Of a stretch of 64,000 nt of DNA, positions 32,061-40,687 are shown piece by piece. Position numbers and translations under genes: made by a program. How positions within the stretch are numbered: position 1 is the first letter of the stretch; each line of letters starts with the position of its first letter. The notes below the pieces were generated by a model, which was given only the letters and a program-made list of their open reading frames with translations, was not told where the DNA came from and did not search any database. The stretch comes from Kurthia populi (lineage in GTDB: Bacteria > Bacillota > Bacilli > Bacillales_A > Planococcaceae), in the NCBI RefSeq assembly GCF_042686175.1, contig NZ_JBHUOR010000140.1, positions 15,744 through 79,743 of the forward strand, read 5' to 3'.

Positions 32061-32225
32061 GCTGTACACTCCTTTTATTTATAAGATAGTCTACTATTGC
32101 CGTTTTCTTTTTTCGTAAAACACAGTGTTTTTCCTTTTTTAGGAATATCATGCATATAGTAGTGAATCTATTCCATTTCACTGCAAAAATACACATAAAA
32201 ACCGTCTTCTATTGTTTACAATCCT

Positions 32226-32266
32226 ACAAAAAAAGCAGGAAACCGTTGTATCCGTTTCCTGCTTGC
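32226..32266 (-). terminator. Terminator of the ilv-leu operon
   Basis: AAGCAGGAAAC (32233-32243) pairs perfectly with GTTTCCTGCTT (32254-32264); a T run follows on the minus strand. Confidence 0.88.
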
Positions 32267-32277
32267 TTTATGCGTTA

Positions 32278-32868
32278 TTACACAAATGCCTTATGAGATT
32301 GTTCGTATTTTTTAATATGCTCATCATATTGAATTGTTAACGAAATTTCATCCCAACCATTTAATAATGTCTCTTTATAATAGCCATCAATGTCGAAATG
32401 ATACACTTTGTCACCTACTGTTACCGTTTGCTGCGCTAAATTAACGATAGCTTCCGTTGGATTTGCTTCTGCTGTCGCTAAAATCTCTTCCACTTCTGGA
32501 ATCGATAATTCAATCGGTAAAATACCATTTTTAAAGCAGTTGTTATGGAAAATATCCGCATAACTCGGTGCAATAATAACATTAAAACCATAGTCTAAGA
32601 TGGCCCATGGTGCATGTTCACGAGAAGAGCCACAGCCAAAGTTATCATGTGCGACTAAAATGCTTGACCCTTTGTATTGCGGCTGATTTAAGACGAAATC
32701 TTCAATTGGATTTCCTTGTGCATCGAAACGCCAGTGATAAAAAACATATTGACCAAAGCCTGTACGCTCAATACGTTTTAAAAATTCTTTTGAAATGATT
32801 TGATCGGTATCTACGTTTTTGCGATTTAATGGCGTTAATACACTGTTTACTTGATTGATTGGTTTCAT
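32278..32868 (-). CDS. leuD: 3-isopropylmalate dehydratase small subunit
   Basis: Swivel-domain subunit of isopropylmalate isomerase, the second step of leucine synthesis. 196 residues, normal length. Signature FGCGSSREHAPWAILDYGF is present. GGAGGAG precedes the ATG. Last gene of the ilv-leu operon, 12 bases after leuC and followed by a strong terminator. Confidence 0.96.
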   Translation of the reverse strand: MKPINQVNSVLTPLNRKNVDTDQIISKEFLKRIERTGFGQYVFYHWRFDAQGNPIEDFVLNQPQYKGSSILVAHDNFGCGSSREHAPWAILDYGFNVIIAPSYADIFHNNCFKNGILPIELSIPEVEEILATAEANPTEAIVNLAQQTVTVGDKVYHFDIDGYYKETLLNGWDEISLTIQYDEHIKKYEQSHKAFV

Positions 32869-32880
32869 TCGGCTCTCCTC

Positions 32881-34287
32881 CTATACAGATGCTTTCATAA
32901 TTTCTCGAACGTCAACGAAATGGCCAGCGATTGCGGCTGCTGCGGCCATTGGAGGCGATACTAAATGCGTACGTGAGCCCGCACCTTGACGGCCTTCAAA
33001 GTTACGATTAGATGTTGACGCACAGCGTTCACCAGCAGGTACCACGTCCTCATTCATCGCTAAGCACATCGAACAACCAGATTCGCGCCATTCAAAGCCT
33101 GCATTTAAGAATACTTGATCTAGCCCTTCTGCTTCTGCTTGCTGTTTGACAGAATAAGAACCTGGTACAACGATTGCACGTACACCATCATGCACTTTCT
33201 GTCCTTGGATAACCGCTGCAGCTGCACGTAAATCATGTAAACGAGAGTTTGTACACGAACCGATAAAGACATGTTGAATGGCGATGTCCGTAATTGGGGT
33301 GCCTGCTTCTAAATCCATATATGTTAATGCTTTTTCAAGTGCTTGTTTATCTGATTCTTCTGCGAAGTCAGCTGCTGTTGGCACCGTTTGTGAGACGCCA
33401 ACCCCCATAGATGGGTTTGTGCCCCATGTCACGATTGGCTCGATTTCAGATGCTTGAATAATGCGAACTTCATCGTATGTGGCATCTGCATCAGACGCTA
33501 GTGATAACCAATGTGTCGCAGCTTCTTCAAATTGCTGTTGTGGCGCGAATTTACGCCCTTTAAGATAATCAACGGTAATTTGGTCTGGTGAAATTAGTCC
33601 CGCTTTTGCACCCGCTTCAATCGACATATTACAAATCGTCATACGTTCTTCCATTGATAGCTTATGGATGGCATCACCAGTAAATTCAATGATATGTCCC
33701 GTACCCATATCAATACCGAATTTCGCAATAATGGCTAAAATAATATCTTTTGCCGCAACACCAAAGCCTAATTCACCTTCAACACGTACTTCCATCGTTT
33801 TCGGTTTATTTTGCCATAAAGTTTGCGTGCTGAGTACATGTTCTACTTCAGATGTCCCAATTCCAAAAGCAATGGCACCAAAAGCACCATGTGTCGATGT
33901 ATGCGAGTCGCCACAAACAATTGTTTTACCCGGCTGTGTTAAGCCCAGTTGTGGCCCAATAACATGGACAATCCCTTGGTCTGGGTGGCCCATATCTGCT
34001 AGCTCTATACCAAATTCCTTACAATTATCAGCAAGTGTCATAATTTGCTTTTTAGCAATCGGGTCATTGATGACTGGTAAATTTTGCGTTGGTACGTTGT
34101 GATCCATCGTTGCAAATGTTAAATCTGGACGACGCACTTGGCGATTGTTTAAGCGTAAGCCTTCAAATGCTTGTGGACTCGTTACTTCATGGACTAAATG
34201 TAGGTCGATGAATAATAAATCCGGTTTACCAGGCTCCTCATAAACGATGTGATTATCCCAAACTTTTTCAATAATATTTTTTCCCAT
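32881..34287 (-). CDS. leuC: 3-isopropylmalate dehydratase large subunit
   Basis: Fe-S subunit of isopropylmalate isomerase, 468 residues. The three cluster Cys lie in GSCTNSR and SGCSMCLAMNED. The substrate motif VCGDSHTSTHGAFGAIAFGIGTSEVEHV is intact. AAAGGATG precedes the ATG. It follows leuB by 16 bases. Confidence 0.97.
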   Translation of the reverse strand: MGKNIIEKVWDNHIVYEEPGKPDLLFIDLHLVHEVTSPQAFEGLRLNNRQVRRPDLTFATMDHNVPTQNLPVINDPIAKKQIMTLADNCKEFGIELADMGHPDQGIVHVIGPQLGLTQPGKTIVCGDSHTSTHGAFGAIAFGIGTSEVEHVLSTQTLWQNKPKTMEVRVEGELGFGVAAKDIILAIIAKFGIDMGTGHIIEFTGDAIHKLSMEERMTICNMSIEAGAKAGLISPDQITVDYLKGRKFAPQQQFEEAATHWLSLASDADATYDEVRIIQASEIEPIVTWGTNPSMGVGVSQTVPTAADFAEESDKQALEKALTYMDLEAGTPITDIAIQHVFIGSCTNSRLHDLRAAAAVIQGQKVHDGVRAIVVPGSYSVKQQAEAEGLDQVFLNAGFEWRESGCSMCLAMNEDVVPAGERCASTSNRNFEGRQGAGSRTHLVSPPMAAAAAIAGHFVDVREIMKASV

Positions 34288-34303
34288 ATATCGTCATCCT
34301 TTC

Positions 34304-35398
34304 TTATAGTAGATTTGCTAATGTATCAGGTACATACGATGGATTAATTTCTGCAATAACTTTTTCTGTCCATTCATCTGTTGATAATGCGGCTGTTCCT
34401 TTTGCCGCCATATCGCCTGTGAAGAACCCTTGCTCAAATACGCGCGCAACAGCTTGCTCAATTTCTTTTGCTTCATCTGATAATTCAAACGTATATTGCA
34501 AAAGCATCGCCGCAGATAAAATCGTTGCAGCAGGATTCGCAATACCTTGACCTGCAATATCTGGTGCTGAGCCATGGACTGGTTCGTATAAACCAAAGTT
34601 ATCGCCACGCATAGATGCAGAAGGTAGCACCCCTAGTGAACCTGTAATAACAGAGGCTTCATCTGATAAAATATCACCAAACATATTTTCCGTTACGATG
34701 ACATCATAGGAAGCGGGGTTCGTAATTAATTTCATTGCTGTTGAGTCAACTAAGCTATGTTCTACTTCCACATCTGGGTAATCCGCTTTTTTCTCCTCAA
34801 CAATTTGGCGCCATAAGCGAGATGTATCGAGTACATTCGCCTTATCTACCGATGTTAAACGTTTGTTGCGTAGACGAGCTAACTGGAAGGCATTGTCGAC
34901 AATGCGCTCGATTTCTTTACGGCTATATGTGAGTGTGTCGTACGCATTTTCCTCATCGCGGTTACGTTCACCGAAGTAGAGACCTCCTGTTAATTCACGC
35001 ACGATTAGTAAATCTACGTCCTTCACGTTTTCTTCTTTTAAAGGAGACGAGTGTAACATCGATGGAATCGCTTGAACCGGACGTAGGTTAGAGAATAAAT
35101 CAAAGTGCTTACGAATGCGTAACAAGCCTTTTTCTGGGCGTAAATCTGATGGGTTATTGTCCCATTTTGGCCCTCCAACTGCACCTAATAAAATCGCATC
35201 GCTCGCCTCACATAAATCAATTGTTTCTTGAGGTAGCGGATCATTGAATTGATCAATTGCCGCACCACCAATAGCACCTACTGCGATGTGGAATGTATGA
35301 TTGTATTTTTGTGCGATAGCTTGTAGTACTTGTACAGCACTTGACACGATCTCTGGACCGATGCCGTCACCTGGTAAAGCCGTAATTTTCTTTTCCAT
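34304..35398 (-). CDS. leuB: 3-isopropylmalate dehydrogenase
   Basis: NAD-dependent oxidative decarboxylation of 3-isopropylmalate to 2-ketoisocaproate, third step of leucine synthesis. 364 residues. Motifs: LPGDGIGPEI at the N-terminus, LRPEKGLLRIRKHFDLFSNLRP, and the NAD region EPVHGSAPDIAGQGIANP. ATG 35398 is chosen because AAGGGAGA lies in front; a TTG six codons earlier overlaps that site. A strong hairpin sits in the 72-base gap to leuA. Confidence 0.96.
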   Translation of the reverse strand: MEKKITALPGDGIGPEIVSSAVQVLQAIAQKYNHTFHIAVGAIGGAAIDQFNDPLPQETIDLCEASDAILLGAVGGPKWDNNPSDLRPEKGLLRIRKHFDLFSNLRPVQAIPSMLHSSPLKEENVKDVDLLIVRELTGGLYFGERNRDEENAYDTLTYSRKEIERIVDNAFQLARLRNKRLTSVDKANVLDTSRLWRQIVEEKKADYPDVEVEHSLVDSTAMKLITNPASYDVIVTENMFGDILSDEASVITGSLGVLPSASMRGDNFGLYEPVHGSAPDIAGQGIANPAATILSAAMLLQYTFELSDEAKEIEQAVARVFEQGFFTGDMAAKGTAALSTDEWTEKVIAEINPSYVPDTLANLL

Positions 35399-35438
35399 AA
35401 GAATGTCTCCCTTCAAAGTTAAACAGTATGTAATAGAT

Positions 35439-35464
35439 GAGACTGCCCCGTTTGAGGCAGTCTC
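35439..35464. other. Intra-operon hairpin between leuA and leuB
   Basis: GAGACTGCC (35439-35447) and GGCAGTCTC (35456-35464) form a perfect 9-bp stem with an 8-base loop. There is no T run, so it is unlikely to terminate; an mRNA-processing or stability element is more probable. Confidence 0.6.
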
Positions 35465-35470
35465 AAGTAG

Positions 35471-37009
35471 TTATGCTAATTCTTTTACGCGTAATTGCGC
35501 TTGAATAATTTCACGATTAATCGCATCAAGATACGCTTCAGCAGAAGCTTTCAAAACATCTTGTGCCGCGTCACGCCCACGATATTTACCATCTTTGTAA
35601 GCAATATTAATCACTGCTTCACCTAATGCATCGCGGCCTGAGCCAACAGATGATACGCGATAATCTAAAATTTTCACCGGTTCCTCGACTAATTTTTCAA
35701 GTGTATTGAAGATAGCTTCAACAGAACCTGAGCCAGTAGAAGCAACCGTTACTTCTTCACCCGAAGGTTTCGTTGCGCGTACCGTTGCAGTCGGAATATT
35801 TTCCGTACCATATTGTACTTGCACAGATTGTAAAACGTATTTCGGAATATCAGCTACTTCTAGCGTCTCATCCGTTAATAACGTCAATAAATCTTCTTCG
35901 GTAATTTCTTTTTTCTTATCTGCTAACTCTTTGAATGCAACAAATGCATTTTGTAGACGATCATCTGCTAAATCAAAGCCCATCTCGATTGCCCGCTCTT
36001 TGAACGCATGACGACCTGAGTGTTTCCCTAGCACAAGTGGCACTTTATTTTCACCGACAAGCTCCGGTGTAATGATCTCATACGTCTCTGGATTTTTCAG
36101 TACACCGTCTTGGTGAATGCCTGACTCATGAGCGAAAGCATTTTTCCCAACGATAGCTTTGTTTGGCTGAACAGGAGAACCTGTCAATTTGCTAACAAGG
36201 CGAGATGTACGTGTAATTTCCGAAAGATTAAGACCTGTTTCCGTCTGATAAATATCGTTACGAATGTGTAGGGCGACACCGATTTCTTCTAGTGAGGCAT
36301 TCCCTGCACGTTCGCCGATACCATTGATTGTACATTCTACTTGACGTGCACCATTTTCAATTGCTGCAATCGAATTCGCTACAGCCATTCCTAAATCATC
36401 ATGACAATGAGATGAGAATTTCACTAAGTCGCTGTTTGGAATTTCTTCAATCAAGTATTTGAATAATGCACCGTACTCAGCAGGACTTGCGTAGCCTACT
36501 GTATCTGGTACGTTAATCGTTGTAGCACCTGCTTTGATTACTTCATCGATGATGCGTACTAAAAATTCCTTATCCGAACGGAAGGCATCTTCAGCAGACC
36601 ACTGAACAAGCGGGAAAAATTGCTTTGCATACTTTACAGCAGCAACACTCGCTTCAATCACTTCTTCAGGTGTTTTATTTAACTTATATTTCATGTGAAT
36701 TGGACTCGTCGCAAGAAACACATGGATATGAGGGTTTTCAGCATGTTTAAGTGCTTCCCATGTCACATCAATATCTTTTTGCATCGCACGAGCTAATCCA
36801 GTCACAGTCGAATTTTTCACTGTTGTTGCGATACGTGATACAGCTTCGAAATCGCCAGGTGATGAAGCCGGGAATCCTGCTTCAATAATGGTGACACCTA
36901 GACGTTCTAGCTGCTTCGCAATTTCAAGTTTTTCTCCAGTATTTAAATTAATACCAGCTGACTGTTCTCCATCACGAAGGGTTGTATCAAAGATATCAAT
37001 CTTCGTCAT
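35471..37009 (-). CDS. leuA: 2-isopropylmalate synthase
   Basis: Condenses 2-ketoisovalerate with acetyl-CoA, the first committed step of leucine synthesis. 512 residues: a TIM-barrel with the signature FDTTLRDGEQSAGINL at the start and the metal His pair in SHCHDDLGMAVAN, then a C-terminal LeuA dimer domain (about 390-500) that normally binds leucine for feedback inhibition. It starts one base after the ilvC stop codon. Confidence 0.97.
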   Translation of the reverse strand: MTKIDIFDTTLRDGEQSAGINLNTGEKLEIAKQLERLGVTIIEAGFPASSPGDFEAVSRIATTVKNSTVTGLARAMQKDIDVTWEALKHAENPHIHVFLATSPIHMKYKLNKTPEEVIEASVAAVKYAKQFFPLVQWSAEDAFRSDKEFLVRIIDEVIKAGATTINVPDTVGYASPAEYGALFKYLIEEIPNSDLVKFSSHCHDDLGMAVANSIAAIENGARQVECTINGIGERAGNASLEEIGVALHIRNDIYQTETGLNLSEITRTSRLVSKLTGSPVQPNKAIVGKNAFAHESGIHQDGVLKNPETYEIITPELVGENKVPLVLGKHSGRHAFKERAIEMGFDLADDRLQNAFVAFKELADKKKEITEEDLLTLLTDETLEVADIPKYVLQSVQVQYGTENIPTATVRATKPSGEEVTVASTGSGSVEAIFNTLEKLVEEPVKILDYRVSSVGSGRDALGEAVINIAYKDGKYRGRDAAQDVLKASAEAYLDAINREIIQAQLRVKELA

Positions 37010-37010
37010 C

Positions 37011-38027
37011 TTATTTACCTACTACTTCAGCAGAAGCTTTTTGACCTACGAATGGCATCATTTCACGTAATTTAGCGCCAACTTGTTCGATTTGGTGATC
37101 TTTAACTGCTTGTTTTTTCGCAGTGTATTGTGGACGATTTGTTTCGTTTTCTTGAATCCATTCGCGAGCAAATGTACCGTTTTGGATGTCTGTTAATACA
37201 TCTTTCATTGCTGCTTTTGATTCAGCTGTTACAACGCGTGGACCTGAAACGTATTCGCCCCACTCAGCTGTATCAGATACTGAATAGTTCATGTTTTCGA
37301 TACCGCCTTCGTACATTAGGTCAACGATTAATTTTAATTCGTGGAAACATTCGAAGTAAGCGATTTCTGGTTGGTAACCTGCTTCTACTAATGTTTCAAA
37401 GCCCGCTTTTACTAGCTCAACTGCGCCACCGCAAAGTACCGCTTGTTCACCGAATAAATCTGTTTCTGTTTCTTCTTTGAACGTTGTTTCAAGAACGCCT
37501 GCACGAGCTGCGCCAATTCCTTTAGAGTAAGCAAGGGCTAAATCTTTTGCTTGGCCAGTGGCATCTTGATAGACAGCGATTAATCCTGGTACACCAGCGC
37601 CTGCTTGGTATGTACGACGAACTAAATGTCCTGGTCCTTTTGGTGCGATGAGGAATACGTCCACATCAGCAGGTGCTACGATTTGTTCGAAGTGGATGTT
37701 GAAACCGTGAGCGAATACTAAAGCGTTACCAGCTACTAAACCTGGTGCGATTTCCGCTTCGTATACTGCTTTTTGTGTTTCGTCTGGAAGAAGAACCATG
37801 ATTACATCTGCTTCTTGTGCAGCTTCTGCTACTGATTTTACGTCTAAGCCATCATTTTTCGCGCGATCTGCAGAGTTCCCTGGACGGATACCGATGCGTA
37901 CGTCAAAACCAGATTCTTTTAGGTTAAGTGCGTGTGCATGACCTTGTGAACCGTAACCGATTACTGCGATTTTTTTCCCTTCTAATACTTTCTCGTTGAT
38001 GTCCTGATTGTAATACATTTGTGCCAT
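37011..38027 (-). CDS. ilvC: Ketol-acid reductoisomerase
   Basis: NADPH-dependent isomerisation and reduction of acetolactate or acetohydroxybutyrate. 338 residues, class I. The Rossmann motif IAVIGYGSQGHAHALNL (about 20-36) and the Mg-binding region FGEQAVLCGGAVELV are visible. AGGGGG precedes the ATG. Co-transcribed with ilvB and ilvN. Confidence 0.97.
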   Translation of the reverse strand: MAQMYYNQDINEKVLEGKKIAVIGYGSQGHAHALNLKESGFDVRIGIRPGNSADRAKNDGLDVKSVAEAAQEADVIMVLLPDETQKAVYEAEIAPGLVAGNALVFAHGFNIHFEQIVAPADVDVFLIAPKGPGHLVRRTYQAGAGVPGLIAVYQDATGQAKDLALAYSKGIGAARAGVLETTFKEETETDLFGEQAVLCGGAVELVKAGFETLVEAGYQPEIAYFECFHELKLIVDLMYEGGIENMNYSVSDTAEWGEYVSGPRVVTAESKAAMKDVLTDIQNGTFAREWIQENETNRPQYTAKKQAVKDHQIEQVGAKLREMMPFVGQKASAEVVGK

Positions 38028-38072
38028 AATGCTTTTCCCCCTAATGAATGTAAGTTTTTTTAGTATGTTAGT

Positions 38073-38588
38073 TTATTGTAAAAGCGATAGTTGTGTCTTC
38101 TGCTGAAGTTGCGAATCACGAACGAACGCTGTAACACCAGTACGTGTTAATTCTTTAATGCCATATGGCTTCACAAGCTCGATGAACGCATCGATTTTCT
38201 CTGGTGAGCCGACTACTTGATATGTTACGACATTTTTACCAATATCGATCACTTGCCCACGGAATGGGTCAACGATGGAGTTAATTTCACCGCGTAAATT
38301 CGGTGGCGCTACGACTTTGATTAATGCTAACTCGCGAATGACCGTTGATTTATCTGTGATGTCATTTACTTTAATCACATCGATTTGTTTCGACAATTGT
38401 TTAACGAGTTGTTCAATTTTACCTTCATCTTCTACATTAACGATGAATGTCATTTTTGAAATCCCCGGCTGTTCGGTATGGCCTACTGTGATGCTCTCAA
38501 TATTAAATTGACGCTTCATCAATAGCCCGGTTACGCGGTTAAGTACCCCACTTTGATTAATTACTGTTACCGTAATGATACGTTTCAT
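38073..38588 (-). CDS. ilvN: Acetolactate synthase small (regulatory) subunit
   Basis: ACT-domain regulatory subunit (ilvH in some nomenclatures), which gives valine feedback control to the catalytic subunit. 171 residues; the N-terminal ACT motif VINQSGVLNRVTGLLMKRQFNIESI is typical. Its ATG overlaps the ilvB stop by 4 bases, indicating coupled translation. Confidence 0.96.
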   Translation of the reverse strand: MKRIITVTVINQSGVLNRVTGLLMKRQFNIESITVGHTEQPGISKMTFIVNVEDEGKIEQLVKQLSKQIDVIKVNDITDKSTVIRELALIKVVAPPNLRGEINSIVDPFRGQVIDIGKNVVTYQVVGSPEKIDAFIELVKPYGIKELTRTGVTAFVRDSQLQQKTQLSLLQ

Positions 38589-40336
38589 TCTTTTTCCACT
38601 CCAATCATCTCAGCTAGCCCTGCACCTGGTGCAACCATTGGTGTTACAAGCTCTAGTTGTTTTACGCGGCAGTCAACTAATACTGGACCGTCGTAATCTA
38701 AGGCCTCTTGTAGTTGCGCTTTCGCTGTTGCTGGATCATCGATGATAAAGCCCTTTACATCATATGCCTCTGCTAGCTTTAAGAAGTCTGGTTGTACCGG
38801 CATTAATGACGATGAGTAACGTTCATCGTAAAATGATTGTTGCCACTGTCTTACCATACCTAGACAGGCATTGTTTAGCATGATGACTTTTACTGGTAAA
38901 TTAAATTCCTGTAATAACCCTAGCTCTTGTAGCGTCATTTGGAATCCTGCGTCGCCAACAACTGCGATAACTTGCTCATCAGGGAAGGCGAATTGCGCTC
39001 CGATGGCAGCTGGGAAACCGAATCCCATCGTACCAAGTCCACCGGATGTTACCCAGTGATGATCCTTTTTGAATGAGAAATACTGTGCGGCGAACATTTG
39101 ATGTTGCCCAACATCCGTTGTCACAATTGCTTCCCCATTCGTTAACTCATTGACTGCTGCGAGTACTTGCTGTGGTAACAGTATGCCTTGTTCATCTTCC
39201 TCGTACCAATACGGATATTGTGTACGCCAGTCATTCAGTTGCGTTGTCCATTCAGAGAAATCCGCTGTATCAAAATCTTGTTTTAATAATGCTTTTAATG
39301 CTTCTTTCGCATCGGATACGATTGGTACATCTGTCGGTACATTTTTACCGATTTCTGCTGGGTCCACGTCGATGTGAATCACAGTAGCATTTGGTGCGAA
39401 TTTTGATAAATTCCCTGTTAGACGGTCATCGAAGCGGGCACCGATATTTAGTAGGACATCGGCTTCTGAAATCCCCATATTCGATGCGTACGTACCATGC
39501 ATCCCTGCCATACCGTAGAAGTTTGCATGATCATTATCGATTGTCCCCAAGCCTAATAATGTATTTACGACTGGGAAGTTATGACGCTCGATAAATTCAT
39601 TGAATTCTTGTTTAGCATCGGCTGCGAGTACGCCAGCACCTGCAAGAATAATTGGTTTTTTTGCGGTTTTTAATAGCTCTACCGCTTTTTTGATTTGCAA
39701 GTAATTGGGACGTAATGTTGGTTGATAGCCTGGTAAGTTGATTGGCTCATCGACATACGCCTCGCTATCAAAGATGGCATTGGCAATATTTTTTGGGAAG
39801 TCAACGACAACTGGCCCTTTACGACCTGTATTGGCAATATGGAATGCCTCTTTAATAATGCGTGGTACATCTTGTACATCTTTAATTTGATAATTATGCT
39901 TTGTAATTGGCTGTGTGATTCCTACGATATCTGCTTCTTGAAATGCATCCGTTCCAACGACCGTTGTGGCTACTTGACCAGTGAATACTACTAATGGAAG
40001 GGAATCCATCATCGCATCCGTAATACCTGTAACTAGGTTTGTCGCTCCTGGCCCTGATGTAGCAATGACGACACCCGGTCTCCCTGTCACACGTGCGTAG
40101 CCCTCCGCTGCATGGATTGCGCCTTGCTCGTGGCGTGCTAAAATGTGTTTGATTGGGTTGCGGTATAATGCGTCATATAATGGTAAGACTGCACCACCTG
40201 GGTAACCGAAAATAATATCAACATCTTGATCTTTCAGTGCTTCAATAAATACTTCTGCACCTGTTTTCGGTTTTGTCTTCGTTTCTTGCTCTTGTGCCTG
40301 TGTTGGATGATTTGCTAGTTCAAGTTCTGCGCTCAT
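38585..40336 (-). CDS. ilvB: Acetolactate synthase large (catalytic) subunit
   Basis: ThDP-dependent enzyme making acetolactate and acetohydroxybutyrate. 583 residues. The catalytic Glu lies in RHEQGAIHAAEGYAR. The ThDP/Mg motif starts GDAGFQMTLQEL and ends with LNN. The FAD-binding middle domain is present. GGAGGAG precedes the ATG. It is the first gene after the T-box leader. Confidence 0.97.
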   Translation of the reverse strand: MSAELELANHPTQAQEQETKTKPKTGAEVFIEALKDQDVDIIFGYPGGAVLPLYDALYRNPIKHILARHEQGAIHAAEGYARVTGRPGVVIATSGPGATNLVTGITDAMMDSLPLVVFTGQVATTVVGTDAFQEADIVGITQPITKHNYQIKDVQDVPRIIKEAFHIANTGRKGPVVVDFPKNIANAIFDSEAYVDEPINLPGYQPTLRPNYLQIKKAVELLKTAKKPIILAGAGVLAADAKQEFNEFIERHNFPVVNTLLGLGTIDNDHANFYGMAGMHGTYASNMGISEADVLLNIGARFDDRLTGNLSKFAPNATVIHIDVDPAEIGKNVPTDVPIVSDAKEALKALLKQDFDTADFSEWTTQLNDWRTQYPYWYEEDEQGILLPQQVLAAVNELTNGEAIVTTDVGQHQMFAAQYFSFKKDHHWVTSGGLGTMGFGFPAAIGAQFAFPDEQVIAVVGDAGFQMTLQELGLLQEFNLPVKVIMLNNACLGMVRQWQQSFYDERYSSSLMPVQPDFLKLAEAYDVKGFIIDDPATAKAQLQEALDYDGPVLVDCRVKQLELVTPMVAPGAGLAEMIGVEKE

Positions 40337-40371
40337 TCGTATGGCTCCTCCCTATTCAGTTAATTATTCAC

Positions 40372-40665
40372 GAAAAAAAGTTTTCTCATGCCACGCAAAA
40401 ATACATTGCTCCTCTTTGCGTAGGGATGAAAAAACTTTCATGGTACCACCCTGCTTCGCTATAAAGTCACCTTTATAGCCTTATGAATAGACGAATCTAT
40501 TCTTTTAATAACGAGTGCGAGCACCCGGAACGACCTAGTAGCATGAGGCGTTTAGTCATTCACTCCGAGGGGATGTCAGAAATAGCTGGCTACTGATTCA
40601 CACCGGCCATCAGCTCTCTGGAAAGTCCATATCTATTTCCTTTTACCTCTTCAACGCTTTAAATA
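40372..40665 (-). promoter_or_regulatory. T-box riboswitch before ilvB, probably isoleucine-specific
   Basis: The minus strand shows a Stem I region with AGAGAGCTGATGG, a specifier-like block GACATCCCCTCGGAG in which ATC (Ile) takes the codon position, the T-box AGGGTGGTACC (40441-40452) and a long terminator stem with T7 (about 40374-40440). Uncharged tRNA would favour the antiterminator and let ilvB through leuD be transcribed. The Ile specifier is inferred by alignment to the pattern GAA-NNN-NCC; Leu CTC in the same block is the alternative. Confidence 0.88.
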
Positions 40666-40687
40666 TTGAATTTTTAGAATTTTTTAA

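Noticed and set aside
29640..32266. Terminators at 29640 and 32226 as copies of one repeat (both AGCAGGAAAC)
   Set aside because: Similarity is limited to the hairpin arms and is common among rho-independent terminators of one genome.
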